A DNA stretch of 64,000 bases from Sclerotinia nivalis (Eukaryota > Ascomycota > Leotiomycetes > Helotiales > Sclerotiniaceae). The stretch is from positions 1 to 64,000 of the forward strand of contig JAPEIS010000011.1 in assembly GCA_029531795.1 (NCBI GenBank), read 5' to 3'. The notes below the pieces were generated by a model, which made no database searches, was not told where the DNA came from, and saw only the letters and a list, made by a program, of their open reading frames with translations. A program made the translations under genes and the position numbers. This document shows, piece by piece, positions 45,123-56,341 of the stretch. The first letter of the stretch is position 1. Every line of letters begins with the position of its first letter.

Positions 45123-45971
45123 TCAAATAGGATTCCCTCTCATATCTATTGGCATCTCTCTTCCTGAGCCAAGACGTTTTGAAATGCGTCGATCAAAGGG
45201 ACCGAATTTGGCCTCACGAACTCGGCCAAAGTTATGACTATACCATTCCACTGCCAGTTTATCCGGACAATGATCAAGGGCATCATTATCAACCTCCAGG
45301 TATCCTGTCATCAGAGATAACCAGGACCTCAGTGTTCCGCCCCAAGCAGAAAAGCCTGTCTCTGTTTCCTCGTCGATCGCAGCTTTAACAAAGCTTTCCA
45401 CTAGCGCCTGTTCTAGTGGATACTGCAGATCGCCGTAGGTATTAAATCGCTTTGCTGGGGCTGTGCCTCTTGTTTCGGTTGAAGGGCGGGGGTTATTTTC
45501 TTGAAAGATGTGCGCAAAGGAGTTCGGAAACAAGTACACCTGCAAGCCTTTTTCTGCTGGATCACAATATGGATAATCGAATACTGCGCAAGACTGATCC
45601 AAGCGTTTATAGCCAGCATTTATTTCCTCCAACATCTGCTGTGGGTTTGGATGGTCCTCCATGATCTCGGGAGCAGGGGCGCGATTTGGAATACTTCGAT
45701 CGAATCCTGCTCTCTCAAGCTTTTCAATGGCGGCTGTGTAGTCGTCGTCTCGTACCACAATCATTGAGGCCTATAGGGATAGGAATGGTTAGCAAGAACA
45801 TGGACGGCTTAAGGTTTTACTACTAAAGGAATACATTACCCCAATGATTATGGGGACACCCAGATACAACATTGCGAGCCCTCCCCAAGGAATCACAGTA
45901 AGAGGTTGAAGTGTTTCGCTGAGTCTTATTGATAGCCTGTCAGGCTTGGTCTGTCTGGGACACCTGAACAT
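45123..45971 (-). CDS. Nucleotidyltransferase-like protein, catalytic pair absent
   Basis: Two exons: 45,971-45,840 and 45,770-45,123, joined across a 69-base intron (GTAATG...CTATAG) in phase 0, giving 259 residues. Start is ATG 45,971-45,969. Near the N-terminus, VIPWGGLAMLYLGVP resembles the GG-x-A helix of nucleotidyltransferase folds, and VVRDDDYTAAIEKLERAGF resembles the strand and helix that follow. The expected D-x-D between them is missing (IIIGASMIVV), so it may be a degenerate relative or pseudoenzyme. The C-terminal half is conserved-looking but of no family I recognise. No signal peptide or membrane segment. Another nucleotidyltransferase-fold gene lies about 1.6 kb away in tail-to-tail orientation. 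Confidence is high for the gene and moderate for the fold. Confidence 0.7.
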
Positions 45972-45985
45972 AGCTGTAGTGGGCA

Positions 45986-46043
45986 ATCTGATTTTGTCTG
46001 ATTTTGTCTGATTTTGTCTGATTTTTCCTGATTTTGCCTGATT
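45986..46043. repeat. Decamer array (TCTGATTTTG)n upstream of gene
   Basis: Five to six copies of TCTGATTTTG, the last ones changed to CCTGATTTTG, immediately upstream (15 bases) of the start codon of the minus-strand gene. It probably lies in the 5' UTR or core promoter. Confidence 0.8.
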
Positions 46044-49000
46044 TGTGGGATGTGATGTTTTCCATGGAACAAAAAGTATACCATGATCAAGGAGGAGATG
46101 GGTTCCCTGGAGTATTTATGAACAGGTTGGTTAGTATTGTCTTTGTTTAGCTCGGAGATTCAGGATTTTCCGTTCCGAGACTTGATCCCTACAGTTTAAG
46201 TACATCAATCATGGATTGATTTTGATGTCATTAGAGATGTATCGAATCCTAATTACTTCTCCGAAGTCACAAATAATGCCGTACGAGTCAGAATGGGAAT
46301 GCTAATTTTGGAATTTGGTAATAGTACTCATGAGAACACTTTATTCCAAGTTGATTCCATACATCATATCGTGAACAATAGCATTATACATGATCCTATG
46401 TCCTAAATCATGACTGCGTGGTGGTAATTTAGAGCCCGTTCGGTGGCCAGCTCATGAAATTTCGTAATTTGCCGGCCTGAAAACAAATTCGTGAATAGGC
46501 ACGCAAATTACGAATTTTGACCAAAATCATACTAAAAAGCTAATTTGACCATTGGTTCATAAAAGGTGTAGTGTTCGGTGGCCAGATTTTTGAAGGTGAT
46601 TTTGAAGGTTTTTTGAAGGAATAGTGGAGAAAATGAGGTTATTCGCTTATTTATTACAAATGAAGGGTCTTCATAAGTTCAAATCTTCAATTATCAATAA
46701 AAATATGAATTTTCAATATTTTTGTAAAAAGAAATATTTAACTTTTGAAAGCTGAATATTATATTTATTTGAGTATCAAATTTTTCAAAATTATATTAAT
46801 CAATTATTAAGATATTGTTAAGTGATTTTAAATTCTATTTGATGAGATTCATTTAGCTTCAAAATTCGAATAGATCTAGCCTAAATGGGCGTTTCCCTAT
46901 AGTCAAAACAACCTCTTGAGCTGAATCTTGATGAATCTTTGTGAGTTTGATTTTATAAAGGAGTAATTTGTATGCTTGTTCACGAATTAGATATCTGAAT
47001 AGAATTATATTTTATGAGCTAGTCATCGATGTCGCAATCGTTTCAAGGAATTTCTAGGGTTTTAACTGCTTATCTTGTTTCATTCTATTTTTCTACTGTT
47101 CCTGGCTATGCCCATATACTGATTAACAGTATCGTAATTTATTTTGTCTGGTGGTGGTTACCAGTCATTAATAAATCATTACCAGATGGAGTTTGTGCCA
47201 TTAGATGACGTAATCGAAGTTAGGATCCAAAGTGATGGTCGCGTCGCATCGGAACAAAAGCCTTACCCCCTAATGAAACTCGAATTTTTCCATTAAGGGG
47301 ACCGGATCCGCGATAGCAGCTCTCAGCTTATACACCTGAGAGCTTTTAAAGCCTCTAGCCATCGGCAATTGATGACCTTGCTCGCTACCACTTGATGAAA
47401 GACTAAGCGGAAAAATTCCTACCGGGTCCAAAATGCATTCTAGTATAAAACCAATGAACATCATACCTACTAGTAAACCTACCAAAAGCTTAAGAAATTT
47501 CAGCTTACACCCCACCAAAATAGACACCTTTTTCGCTTCCCACCAGTTTCAAACCTCAATCTTAAGATCTTCTCCCCCTATACCAATCCGCGGCCATGTA
47601 GGATTTCATTTCTAAGTCAATAATTCTTCTTATTTCCGTCCACAGTGTGGTCATTGCATATCACCGGTAGCGTTATGCCACTCACCTTATGATGCAAAAC
47701 ATTCGAACAATATCTGTACAACATGCAGCCTTTAAACATCAGGAAGGGTCGACGGCAAACCAGGATGACAAGTCTTCTAGTGGGGCATCCCGTAGTGAAG
47801 TAGCAGCCTTGAACAAAGGCTGTCAAGATTCTTCTCTGTCTGAAGGTGGGTTTTGATGACATTTATCTCTACTTTCTGTTGTTCGTTCAGTGCATGCATT
47901 CTTTCTTGATGGTTCGATATTTTGATGCCATTGGTTGATATTACTTCGTAAGTGAGATATCCGTTCGTTCCATTGCCTTTTAGATGTAAGTACAACTTGT
48001 GGACTAGGAGTTTCTAAAGAAGTACTGGTGTAACCTATAAATGCGCTGGAAAAGACAAATTCTCTCATTTTGAAGGATAGGATAGGATAAATGAAGTTTC
48101 AGAGGATAAGTTGAGGATAGGATGAATGGAATTTGCAACGCCGGATCCCCGGGGAAAGAAAGATCTCATACGAGGAAGGATTTCGATGTGCCGCATGTGA
48201 AGCCAAGACCAGATGCTTTAATTTACCTTTTCATCCATTTTTGAGCACTCGTCAAGTGGCCATTGTATTGAAACTTGGGATGTGCTGCATCCAAAGGACG
48301 ATGTTGAAACTGTAGGTGATGCAATGATTCCAAACTATAAGGACTTCTGCATACACAAATAGATACCGATGATGTTCAACGGATGTCTAAAGATATTAAA
48401 ACTGAACAGATAATTATAGGGGACGTGGGAATTAAATTGTAGGACGTGGGAAATCTCGAGGGGGGGGGATGATTCGATTGACGGGACACATTTGCGATAT
48501 GAGATCAGCTGGCATTAGCTGGCTGGACCTCTAAGGGTAAAGCAGGTACGTGAATGGTGAAATAACAGCATATTGGGATTCAAGCTTGACAGGCTTTCTG
48601 AAAGTCGAATTTCAATCCAAGTCGTCTTGAGTGTTGATTGCTAAATTAAAAGTAAGAAATTGAAGAGTCTTATAATTAAGGTCATCAATGCCAAAAGATC
48701 ATTCGATTGTCTAATCTGTTCAAGAATGTTTCACCAGTCGATCAATGCCATCCTTGGAAGTGGAAACAAAGCAAACCAAAGGGTGATGGCAAAAGAACTC
48801 ATGATCACAGCCCTTGCAACAGAAAACGACAACTTATAAGTAAATTTTTGGAATTATTCTATTCTAGGTAAATGCAAACATGCCCTAAGGAATGGAGAGC
48901 ATGTACATGATATTAAATAAACAAAAAAGGTTACAGTGCCGCTGAAGAACTGATCAGAAAACAATGTTTACAACTTCATGCCCCTCCGTCTCCTCCGCTC

Positions 49001-49054
49001 CTCTGTCTCCTCGTCTCCTCTCCTCTTCCTTAATCCTCCCATCCTTCTCTGGAT
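46044..49054. other. Intergenic region with an element-like inverted repeat
   Basis: No gene that I can support. An inverted repeat flanked by GTTCGGTGGCCAG copies lies at 46,438-46,585. Around 46,600-46,900 the DNA is AT-rich. A minus-strand frame (47,527-47,270) has an N-terminal hydrophobic stretch, but it has no ATG before that segment and could be an exon of an unknown gene. A minus-strand 81-codon frame begins at ATG 48,068, with no recognisable domain. Neither is called. Confidence 0.4.
46438..46585. repeat. Inverted repeat between two direct repeats (MITE-like)
   Basis: AAATTTCGTAATTTGC (46,457-46,472) and GCAAATTACGAATTT (46,503-46,517) are near-perfect inverse partners around a 30-base loop. 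GTTCGGTGGCCAG occurs on the left (46,438) and again in direct orientation at 46,573. Structure suggests a small non-autonomous element or a decayed one. Confidence 0.45.
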
Positions 49055-49673
49055 TTAAGCGTACTCCCAAGCGGAAGCTCCAACATCAGAGGATGGAACA
49101 GTGGCTACAGCAATGCTGGTGCAGTTTCCAGTACCTTCTCCACCTGGGGTGAGGAAAACTTGGTAGGTACCAACATCAGTGGAAGCGCAAGCAATGAATC
49201 CGTAGTCAGTGAAAGACAATGATCCCAAGTTGCTGCCCTCGCCGGCAGTGTATTTCCATCCAGCGGCTTTTCCACCGTGGGTATCGGCAGAGTGAGGTGC
49301 GGTGAAAGATACAGCGTAGCTGTCTGCGACGTAGACTTGTTGACCACCTGGAACCTCAACGTTCAAGTCGAGAGTGTCCTCACCAGCGACGAAGTTTGTC
49401 CATTTACCGGCTGTGTATTTGTCAGTTATATAATTGTTTGTGTTCATGAGGTTAAGACGTACCAGGGCAGCCACTAGCTAATGGGCAGTATGTGGAGGTT
49501 TCTTTTCCGATCCAAAGACCACCTTCAAAGGCGTTGATGGCTTGGTTTTGGAGATTGGAGCCAGATCTGATGGCAATAAGCCCAAAGGCATTACCTGCAG
49601 AACGGGCAGAGACGATTGGGGTTGCGGCAGCAGAGCTGGCAAGGAGGGTGGCAATGAAGGTCTTGGAGAACAT
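49055..49673 (-). CDS. phiA: Secreted PhiA-like cell-wall protein
   Basis: Two exons, 49,673-49,463 and 49,410-49,055, with a 52-base intron (GTACGT...ACAG) that splits an alanine codon; 188 residues. N-terminal signal peptide (MFSKTFIATLLASSAAATP) with cleavage likely after ATPIVSA. The mature protein begins NAFGLIAIRSGSNLQNQAIN and continues with SLSFTDYGFIA and GNCTSIAVATVP, which match the pattern I know from PhiA of Aspergillus, a small secreted protein needed for phialide and conidium development, and from allergen-like relatives. Length is typical of the family. It lies on the minus strand with no close partner gene. The family call rests on recalled similarity. Confidence 0.8.
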
Positions 49674-52064
49674 ATTGATTGTTGTTGAATTGGTATTACT
49701 TTAAAAGTATAGAATGAGTGATTAAAAGATCGTGTGAATGTGTTTGATTGATGTGATGAGATAATGTGTTGATGCTAGATTATATTCGTGAACTTCCTCA
49801 ACATTTATATATTCATGTCTACTCTCCCTGTCGCCCCTTTCGATATACAGAAAAACAGCCTCAAGCTATGACTTCACCGGCTTTACCATTGCCAGTAGCC
49901 GAAAAAATGGAGAGAATGCATGGCTACTTTCACCACCATTCTACGACTCCGCAATGCGGCTTATACAAAATTAAGCGGACCCCATATATTGCTCGTATTA
50001 AAGACTTGGCACGGCTGTCTGTCTATACATGCATTGAATGCAGAAATTAAATTTCTGAAGCGGTGCCATGATTTAAAGTGGATTACTCCACACATGATGC
50101 AGAGAACATCAACGGTATCTTCATGCCCTATCAATTCGATTGATGTGTTTTCTAGAAATTTAGATGGAACAAATGGATGAACTCTAAATTTTCCTATCAT
50201 GATGAATTATTATGTACCGGTTAAACAGCCACCTCCTTGGATTCAAGGGTATGGCTTTCCCTTCTAACCGTAGCACAGCTTTATTTACTCATGTCTGTAC
50301 GCATCGTTGGTTAAGATCACTGGGAAAATTTACAAATGTCAAGTACAAAGTACAAATTTTCATGTGTCCGTCTGCCAGCGCCTCTGAAAGGGGCTGAAAG
50401 TAGCAAAGCACTACTCCGTAATTCTGAATGTCGATCACCGATAACGATCGGCATTTTTGCTCGTATTCTGACTCGTATTCTGGCTCGTATTCTGAAAATA
50501 GATGATTTATGATTTATCCATCGTGTATTTATTCCATCATAAATTTATATCACCATTTAAAGTCATGCAATTATGACATGGCTATGCACAAAGGGAACAT
50601 ACCGAGGCTACCCACAATCCACTAATGGATCGATGATATCGAAGTTTTTGCCTTGCTCACAGTCCCGAAAGGATCAAGCGGTGGCTTGTTCCTTAATCAT
50701 GACCGTATCTCATGTTAGTTTCAAGACAGCTCCAAGAGATTTTCGACTTGATGAGACAGGAGAACTTTAGAAAACGTCAAAAAATTTGAAAATGCTCGTA
50801 TTCGAGACTTAGACTGAAAATCGACGAGGAGTAACTCTCGTATTCTTAGCATTGATTTCAATGTCATCGATGTCAGTGTAGCTGCACAGTAGAATAATAG
50901 ATTGCTTTTCACTGGCTGCTGTCGAAATTTCTGACACAGAAAATGTTTGTTCGTTGAGGGATCTTGACCGGTTGTCGGCGGTTGAATTTGGGGATTTCAA
51001 GACTTGTCTTTTCTTTCGGTAACTCCGTGTTTGTTGTTAGATAAACTTGCATCATATGAACCATAATCTGGTAGTTCAATACATTTACGATCTGCTACTT
51101 CTGATATTCCTTTCTACCCAAACACCGGGAAGCTAGATATGGAGAGAACTATGGTCTCGTATCGGCATGCACATTGACAAAAGGGAGATATTTCAACCCT
51201 GGAAGATAAATGATCTACAAGGCAAACCGTAAGGAATTGAGCAGGGTAGCCACGGAAATGCGTTGTTCGAAAATTGGATTTTTCTGTCAGGAACGCTCGA
51301 CGCCTCTCCTCGAAATTCTTGCGGTATCATCTCGGACGCAAAGATGGATTTTCATTATGTTGTCTCGAAATTCGATCTTTAATGAACCAGCGACTTCAGT
51401 AATTCATCGCCAATAACTCATTCTCTGTCCACAGTTTGATACTCCGTTCCCTCTCGATTCGCCCTCGAAGTTCCACCCATTCTCCCTGGTGCTCAGGACT
51501 TCCAAGCGTATATTTATTTCTGGTCCACTCTTAAAATAAATCAAACTACATTTCCATCAAAATAATCATTCCAAAGGCAGTTTTTCAATATTTTATACAA
51601 GCAGAAGCTTCGATGTCTCAACAATTAGCCTATTTCTCACAGAAGGTGTTCAGGAACTTGGGAGAAATATACTGCTATGTCCCATCGGCAGCAACTGACA
51701 ACCGCTGGACTCAAAGCAGGATGTGCAAGTCAACTCACGCAGGTACTCATAATAGAACAAAAAAGCCACAGCACATAAAAACTGTCAAAAACAAGTGGGA
51801 TGCCGCTCAATAGACATATACTTCCAGCCATGGTATGTTTTTCTCCGGAGATACCAATAAATGCACCATTTCAATGAAGAATATAACATCTCCTAAACCA
51901 TGGAATTCCAAATTTGCTTCTGACGAGAGTTTATCAGAGTAGATATTGATAAGTGGTTGAGAAATGACTGGTGAGAGAAATACAACAAAAGAGACAATGA
52001 GATATTACACTTCCATGCTGCAACATATTGCCGAAATATATACTCAGAATCAGGAACTTCATGC
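49674..52064. other. Intergenic, no gene recognised
   Basis: Short frames only, none with recognisable domains or splicing support. A 12-13 base repeat (CTCGTATTCTGG/A) occurs three times at 50,460-50,494. The first bases left of 49,780 are the promoter region of the PhiA-like gene. Confidence 0.5.
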
Positions 52065-52183
52065 ACATACGGCCATAGACTGAGGAGAATTGGGCATCCC
52101 GTCTGCTCTGCCATTCACAAGCCTCAGATCGGTGGATTAGTAGTTGGGTGGGTGACCACCAGCGAATCCCTACTGTTGTATGT
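52065..52183 (+). rRNA. 5S ribosomal RNA gene
   Basis: 119 bases from ACATACGGCC to GTTGTATGT. The 5' and 3' ends pair (ACATACGGC with GTTGTATGT, two G-U pairs). The internal control/helix region GATTAGTAGTTGGGTGGGTG and ACCACCAGCGAATCCCTAC is essentially identical to fungal 5S RNA, and CTGAGG pairs with CCTCAG in helix II. A pol III T-run (TTTTT) starts at the 3' end. The middle part (GACTGAGGAGAATTGGGCAT) differs from the common Neurospora-type sequence I remember, but the pairs appear compensated. Dispersed single 5S genes are normal in filamentous ascomycetes. Confidence 0.9.
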
Positions 52184-53819
52184 TTTTGCTTTTGTCATTC
52201 ATGATTCATGGGGGAGAAGGAATGCTTTAACGTTTTACTTTTAGTATATGGATGGTTTAACATCAGGATTGACTTCTTTGGTGACAACCTCATGTACAAT
52301 GAATTCCACCATTCCAATTTATGTGTAATATGGTCCGAGGACAATACGGCGCTACTCGGCTGACTTTCCCAGGCCTTTGTTACTTTTTATGAAAAACTAA
52401 TATCAATAATCAAATACGTCGAACTGAATATCAATCCTGCTTCATATCATTCTCGGTACGTAAGCAATATGGATTGTACAAGCTCTCCTTTCCCTTCATC
52501 CGATTGACTTTACACACTTGCAAAAACCTACAGCGCGGAGCCTCTAGCTTTCAGCAGAAACATCAAAGGCCAGGTAATGTAAGAATAACGTCTGACCAGA
52601 GGCAATTGCCAACAAACTTCTTACTACATCAATAAAGTATACGCAAAAAATTAGTCATACCAAGTCCCACAATCAATGCAGTTCCGAGTACTACCGAGTA
52701 CACTGGCCAGAGACTTTATAGGTTCTAATGGTTGTTCGTACAAGCCAGAGCGAGCACTTGTGGCATTTGGATCCTATGCAAAAATTAATTGAGTATCGGG
52801 TTTGATATTGTAAAAATCGAAGTTTACAAAATTAGACAAACAAAGTGGAAGTAAACTTAATTGTGCTAGAACTGAGAATGTACCAAACACGACTGCGAAA
52901 ATGATGGGGGAACCCCATTCCAAACAAACTCGAATTTAGAATCATCGGAGGTCGATTGTATGAGTAATACTCTGAGAAGCTATGTCTGCTCATTTGATTC
53001 TGTTAATCCTCGTTAGGACGAGGGAGCCTGTCGTAGATTTGGCGTAGTATATTTTCGGGCATTTTGAAATCTTGGGGCGTGATAAGACTTCGTGTGATTT
53101 CATACATTTTTAAATTCTCAAACGAAATAATTCTTTTTGCGGATTGGGAAGGTCTTGTTGGTATGGCCGAAACTTATTCTGAGTGGCGGCGATGCAAGCC
53201 ATAAGTCACCCAGGCACAGCAGGAACAAACCGGTAAATAATTACTTGGCCAGAGATTGGTCAATTATATTGGGCCATCGTACAGCATCGTCAGAAGCCCT
53301 TCATTGTAATCTTACCTCATCAGAAGCAAGCCCTGGTAAACAAATGTTGCAATAAATATGTGTTATTAGGCCTCTCCGGCAGTCTCTTTCAGCCAGTTAA
53401 TTATAACACGATTGATCATATTATTTTATTGTTCTCTCTGCAATTCCAAGATCTCATGCTTGTCGAACAAACTCCCGAAATATCCTCAAATCTTTTTAAT
53501 TACCATCAAACGAAAACAATCTCAACTTCACTTCGACTCTGAATCTGGGTCCTATCCTGTTCAAAGTAAACCCTTCCACTTCATCCCGATACATAATCCT
53601 CCTTTTGCCAGGCTTCCTCACAAATCTCAGCTGAATATACATAGAATCAAATCGAAGGATGTACTAGACTTAAATACAATAACCAAAAGCTTATATTTCA
53701 GCTGTTCCAATAATTCGAAAGTTAGATCTTCATCATAATCTATCTCTCGTAAGAAAGTCGATCCCGGCAATTTGAACCTTCCGTTGAATTTAAGTCAGAG
53801 TGCTAGTTTTAAATGGCGA
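52184..53819. other. Intergenic, no gene recognised
   Basis: About 1.6 kb with only short unsupported frames on both strands. No repeats of note beyond the 5S terminator T-run. Confidence 0.5.
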
Positions 53820-56341
53820 TTACCACAGTGACGACTCTTGAGAATTATCGTAATTGAATGCCCAACCCAACGCATCTCCGAAATTGTATTGGGCATTTGT
53901 CATCTAATAATATCATAAGCAACCGCATCGCACAATAGGAATTTATCGTATCAACTTACCATGAAATCCCAATCCTCCATCAACTCTGGTGGGGTCGCTA
54001 GCGACATCTTCCTCAACCCATCCGGGTCATTCTGACCTTGAGCTGCCATCTTCTCCAGAATTTTTACGCATTCTTCCACGGCCCCTTCCGCAACGCTGAC
54101 TATCGATGCTGCAAGTTTCTCACCACCTTGACCTTGTCGTAGGGAATCAAGATGTGCAATGCCTATGCAGGTAAACAGGTATCCTTTCACATTCACCTCC
54201 CCAGCCTCAATGCATCTCATATTCCACGTTTTGGCATCGTTTAGGGCATGCAGAAGATCTGGCCGTAAGGAGACAGGCCCTAGACTTGTTTCTTCTTGGA
54301 GTTGGGTCTTGAGTTCCATGGCTATTATGAAACCTGATTGTGTTGCAATTGTACGAAGGAAGCCTGAGCCACAGATCGTAAGTCGCCGTAGGTAATGTTG
54401 ATGACTTGCGGCGGATCCTTTGTGGGGTTGCGAGTCACTAGTTGATATGAGTGGATATACTAGATACCAAAGTTTGAGCGAAGTCTCCAGGATCACCTTT
54501 CTGAAAAATGAATAAGCGGGAGCCTGCAAAGCTGACACGAAAAATGGGATGTGGAGTGATGAGAGGTATCGTAGCATTATGATATTTAAAATTTGTATAC
54601 CAAATGGAGATGGCAAAAGTCCATTAGTTGAGTTGAATCCTTGAATATCCTGACACATAGTCTTATAGGATGATCTTAGCTCCGTATCAAGCCTGATAGC
54701 TTCCTCAAATGAACTAGGTGTACTGACATTGTTCAATGACTTTACAATCGCGAGGCGAAGGGGAAAACTCTTGCGAAGCATAATTGCGAGAGACGTCTGA
54801 CTAAGCTCATTCTCCGGTCGAGGTATAGCATCAGCGGTCAGAAGTTCGTCGTCGTCGAAATTTGCAGGAGGCTCGGTGTCCCAGTCGGTAAGGGATATGA
54901 GCGGAGGTCCGCCGGAATCCATACTTGAGTGCAACATCAACTCTAATATCGTATTCCATATTCTTCGACGCATTTCAGCAGCGAATGTAGTCTTTTTTGG
55001 AAGAGAAGTGGGATCTCTGTGAAGTCCCATATATACTGCATTCCTGAATAATGAGCCAGCTGAAGTCCAAATCAATCTTCCACCAATACCGGCCATTTCT
55101 CGAGCAAATAGGAGTAAAAGCTCGGTCTGTAACGATTTTATAGTTAATCGTGACTTGAATTCTGGTTCCGAAATCCAAGTCTGCGCCTCATAAACCCACC
55201 GGACAGCCGAAGCACGGAGGGAGAATTGATCATCATACGTAGCAGCACCAATTGCAAATATCAACTTGAGCTGAACCAAGAACTCTATATCAGGTTTCCC
55301 AGTCGACGACCACATTGCTTCATAATTTTTCCTAAAGGTGGGAATATGTAGTACTCTGTAGATAGTTTCAATTGTTTGAATGTAACAATCAACCAGCGTG
55401 TCAGCAATTTCCCTTGAAGGCAAGTCCGGCCAAGTTGGTGGTGCGGGCCATAACGGCGCCCGCCGGGTTTTTATAAGCTTCCCTAAAGTTTTACATTTGT
55501 GTATCCCAACGGCGGCTTTAGAACCTTCTTGTATACAAGGCTCAATTATCTCAAAAAAATCATGATACTGTTGATTGTTCAGTTACTTCCTGAGCGTCAT
55601 TGGCTAATTGAGGTAGGGAAATGGCTTACTCCAGTCACTGCATTAATCCAATGGCTTTGGCCTAGCAATCGGGTTTTATGTAAAACTCCATAAGTTACAA
55701 CCACGGGATGATCTTGACCAAATGGCCGACTTTCTTTGCGTATGTGAAAGGTTCCAGCAAGTGAAGATTTTGTCTCTCTGTTAGAAATTATAGAGCTTGC
55801 AGGAGAGAGAGCAGGATGAAGGGGACCAGTGGATGGAACAGAAGATTTAGTCGCAATCGAAAGCTGATCTTCAAGTTCTTTTATCCTTCGTTTCATAGAC
55901 TCGACATCACTAGCTGCATCTGTGTTTGGTGTAGTATATTGGCTTGTTGGTGACAACGGGATCGAATCATTTAACGATGGTGGTACCGGATATATTGGAA
56001 CCCCAGGAGTTAAGCTTGTGTCTCTTTCGGAAGCTGGCCCAATTGGAACGTGATGGTTTTGTCTCTGACCTGGAACTTGTCGAAGTTCATTATGTTGAGC
56101 TTGAGCTCTGGAAGGCGTAGGAAATTTGTCGTAGACACAATTGGCTGTGATGCTTGATCTTACACAGTTGCTACATGGGACTTCTCGATTGCATTTGATT
56201 TTGCGTCTTCTGCAGAAAGAGCATGAACTGCACCCTTTGCTTATCAGCTCGGGAAATTTAGCCGCGAAAGGGAAAGTGGCTTTAAACGTACACAGCAGGT
56301 CTTCTCCGTCGACGCTCTTGATCTGGTTTAGAATCCGTCAT
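53820..56341 (-). CDS. Zn2Cys6 fungal transcription factor
   Basis: Four exons: 56,341-56,292; 56,227-55,630; 55,549-53,960; 53,903-53,820, giving 773 residues with all phases consistent. Introns: GTACGT...GTGCAG (64 bases), GTAAGC...TTGAG (80 bases, acceptor GAG unusual, so this boundary is less certain) and GTAAGT...ATTAG (56 bases). Residues 19-47 form the zinc cluster C-x2-C-x6-C-x5-C-x2-C-x8-C (CSFCRRRKIKC, then CSNC). It is followed by a linker and a short coiled coil (MKRRIKELEDQLSI, about residues 105-125). The large third exon holds the fungal-specific transcription factor domain, with YRVLHIPTFRKNYEAMW and GMLLHSSMDSGGPPLIS-like stretches. Likely nuclear; targets unknown. The divergent neighbour on the right is a secreted CE5 esterase, a possible target, though nothing in the sequence proves it. 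Confidence 0.85.

Noticed and set aside
47270..47527. 85-codon minus-strand frame with hydrophobic N-terminus
   Set aside because: No ATG before the hydrophobic segment and an upstream stop; could be an exon but no partner exon was found.
48964..49152. Plus-strand frame rich in Ser and Pro
   Set aside because: Antisense to the end and 3' flank of the PhiA-like gene; simple CTCCTC-type sequence.
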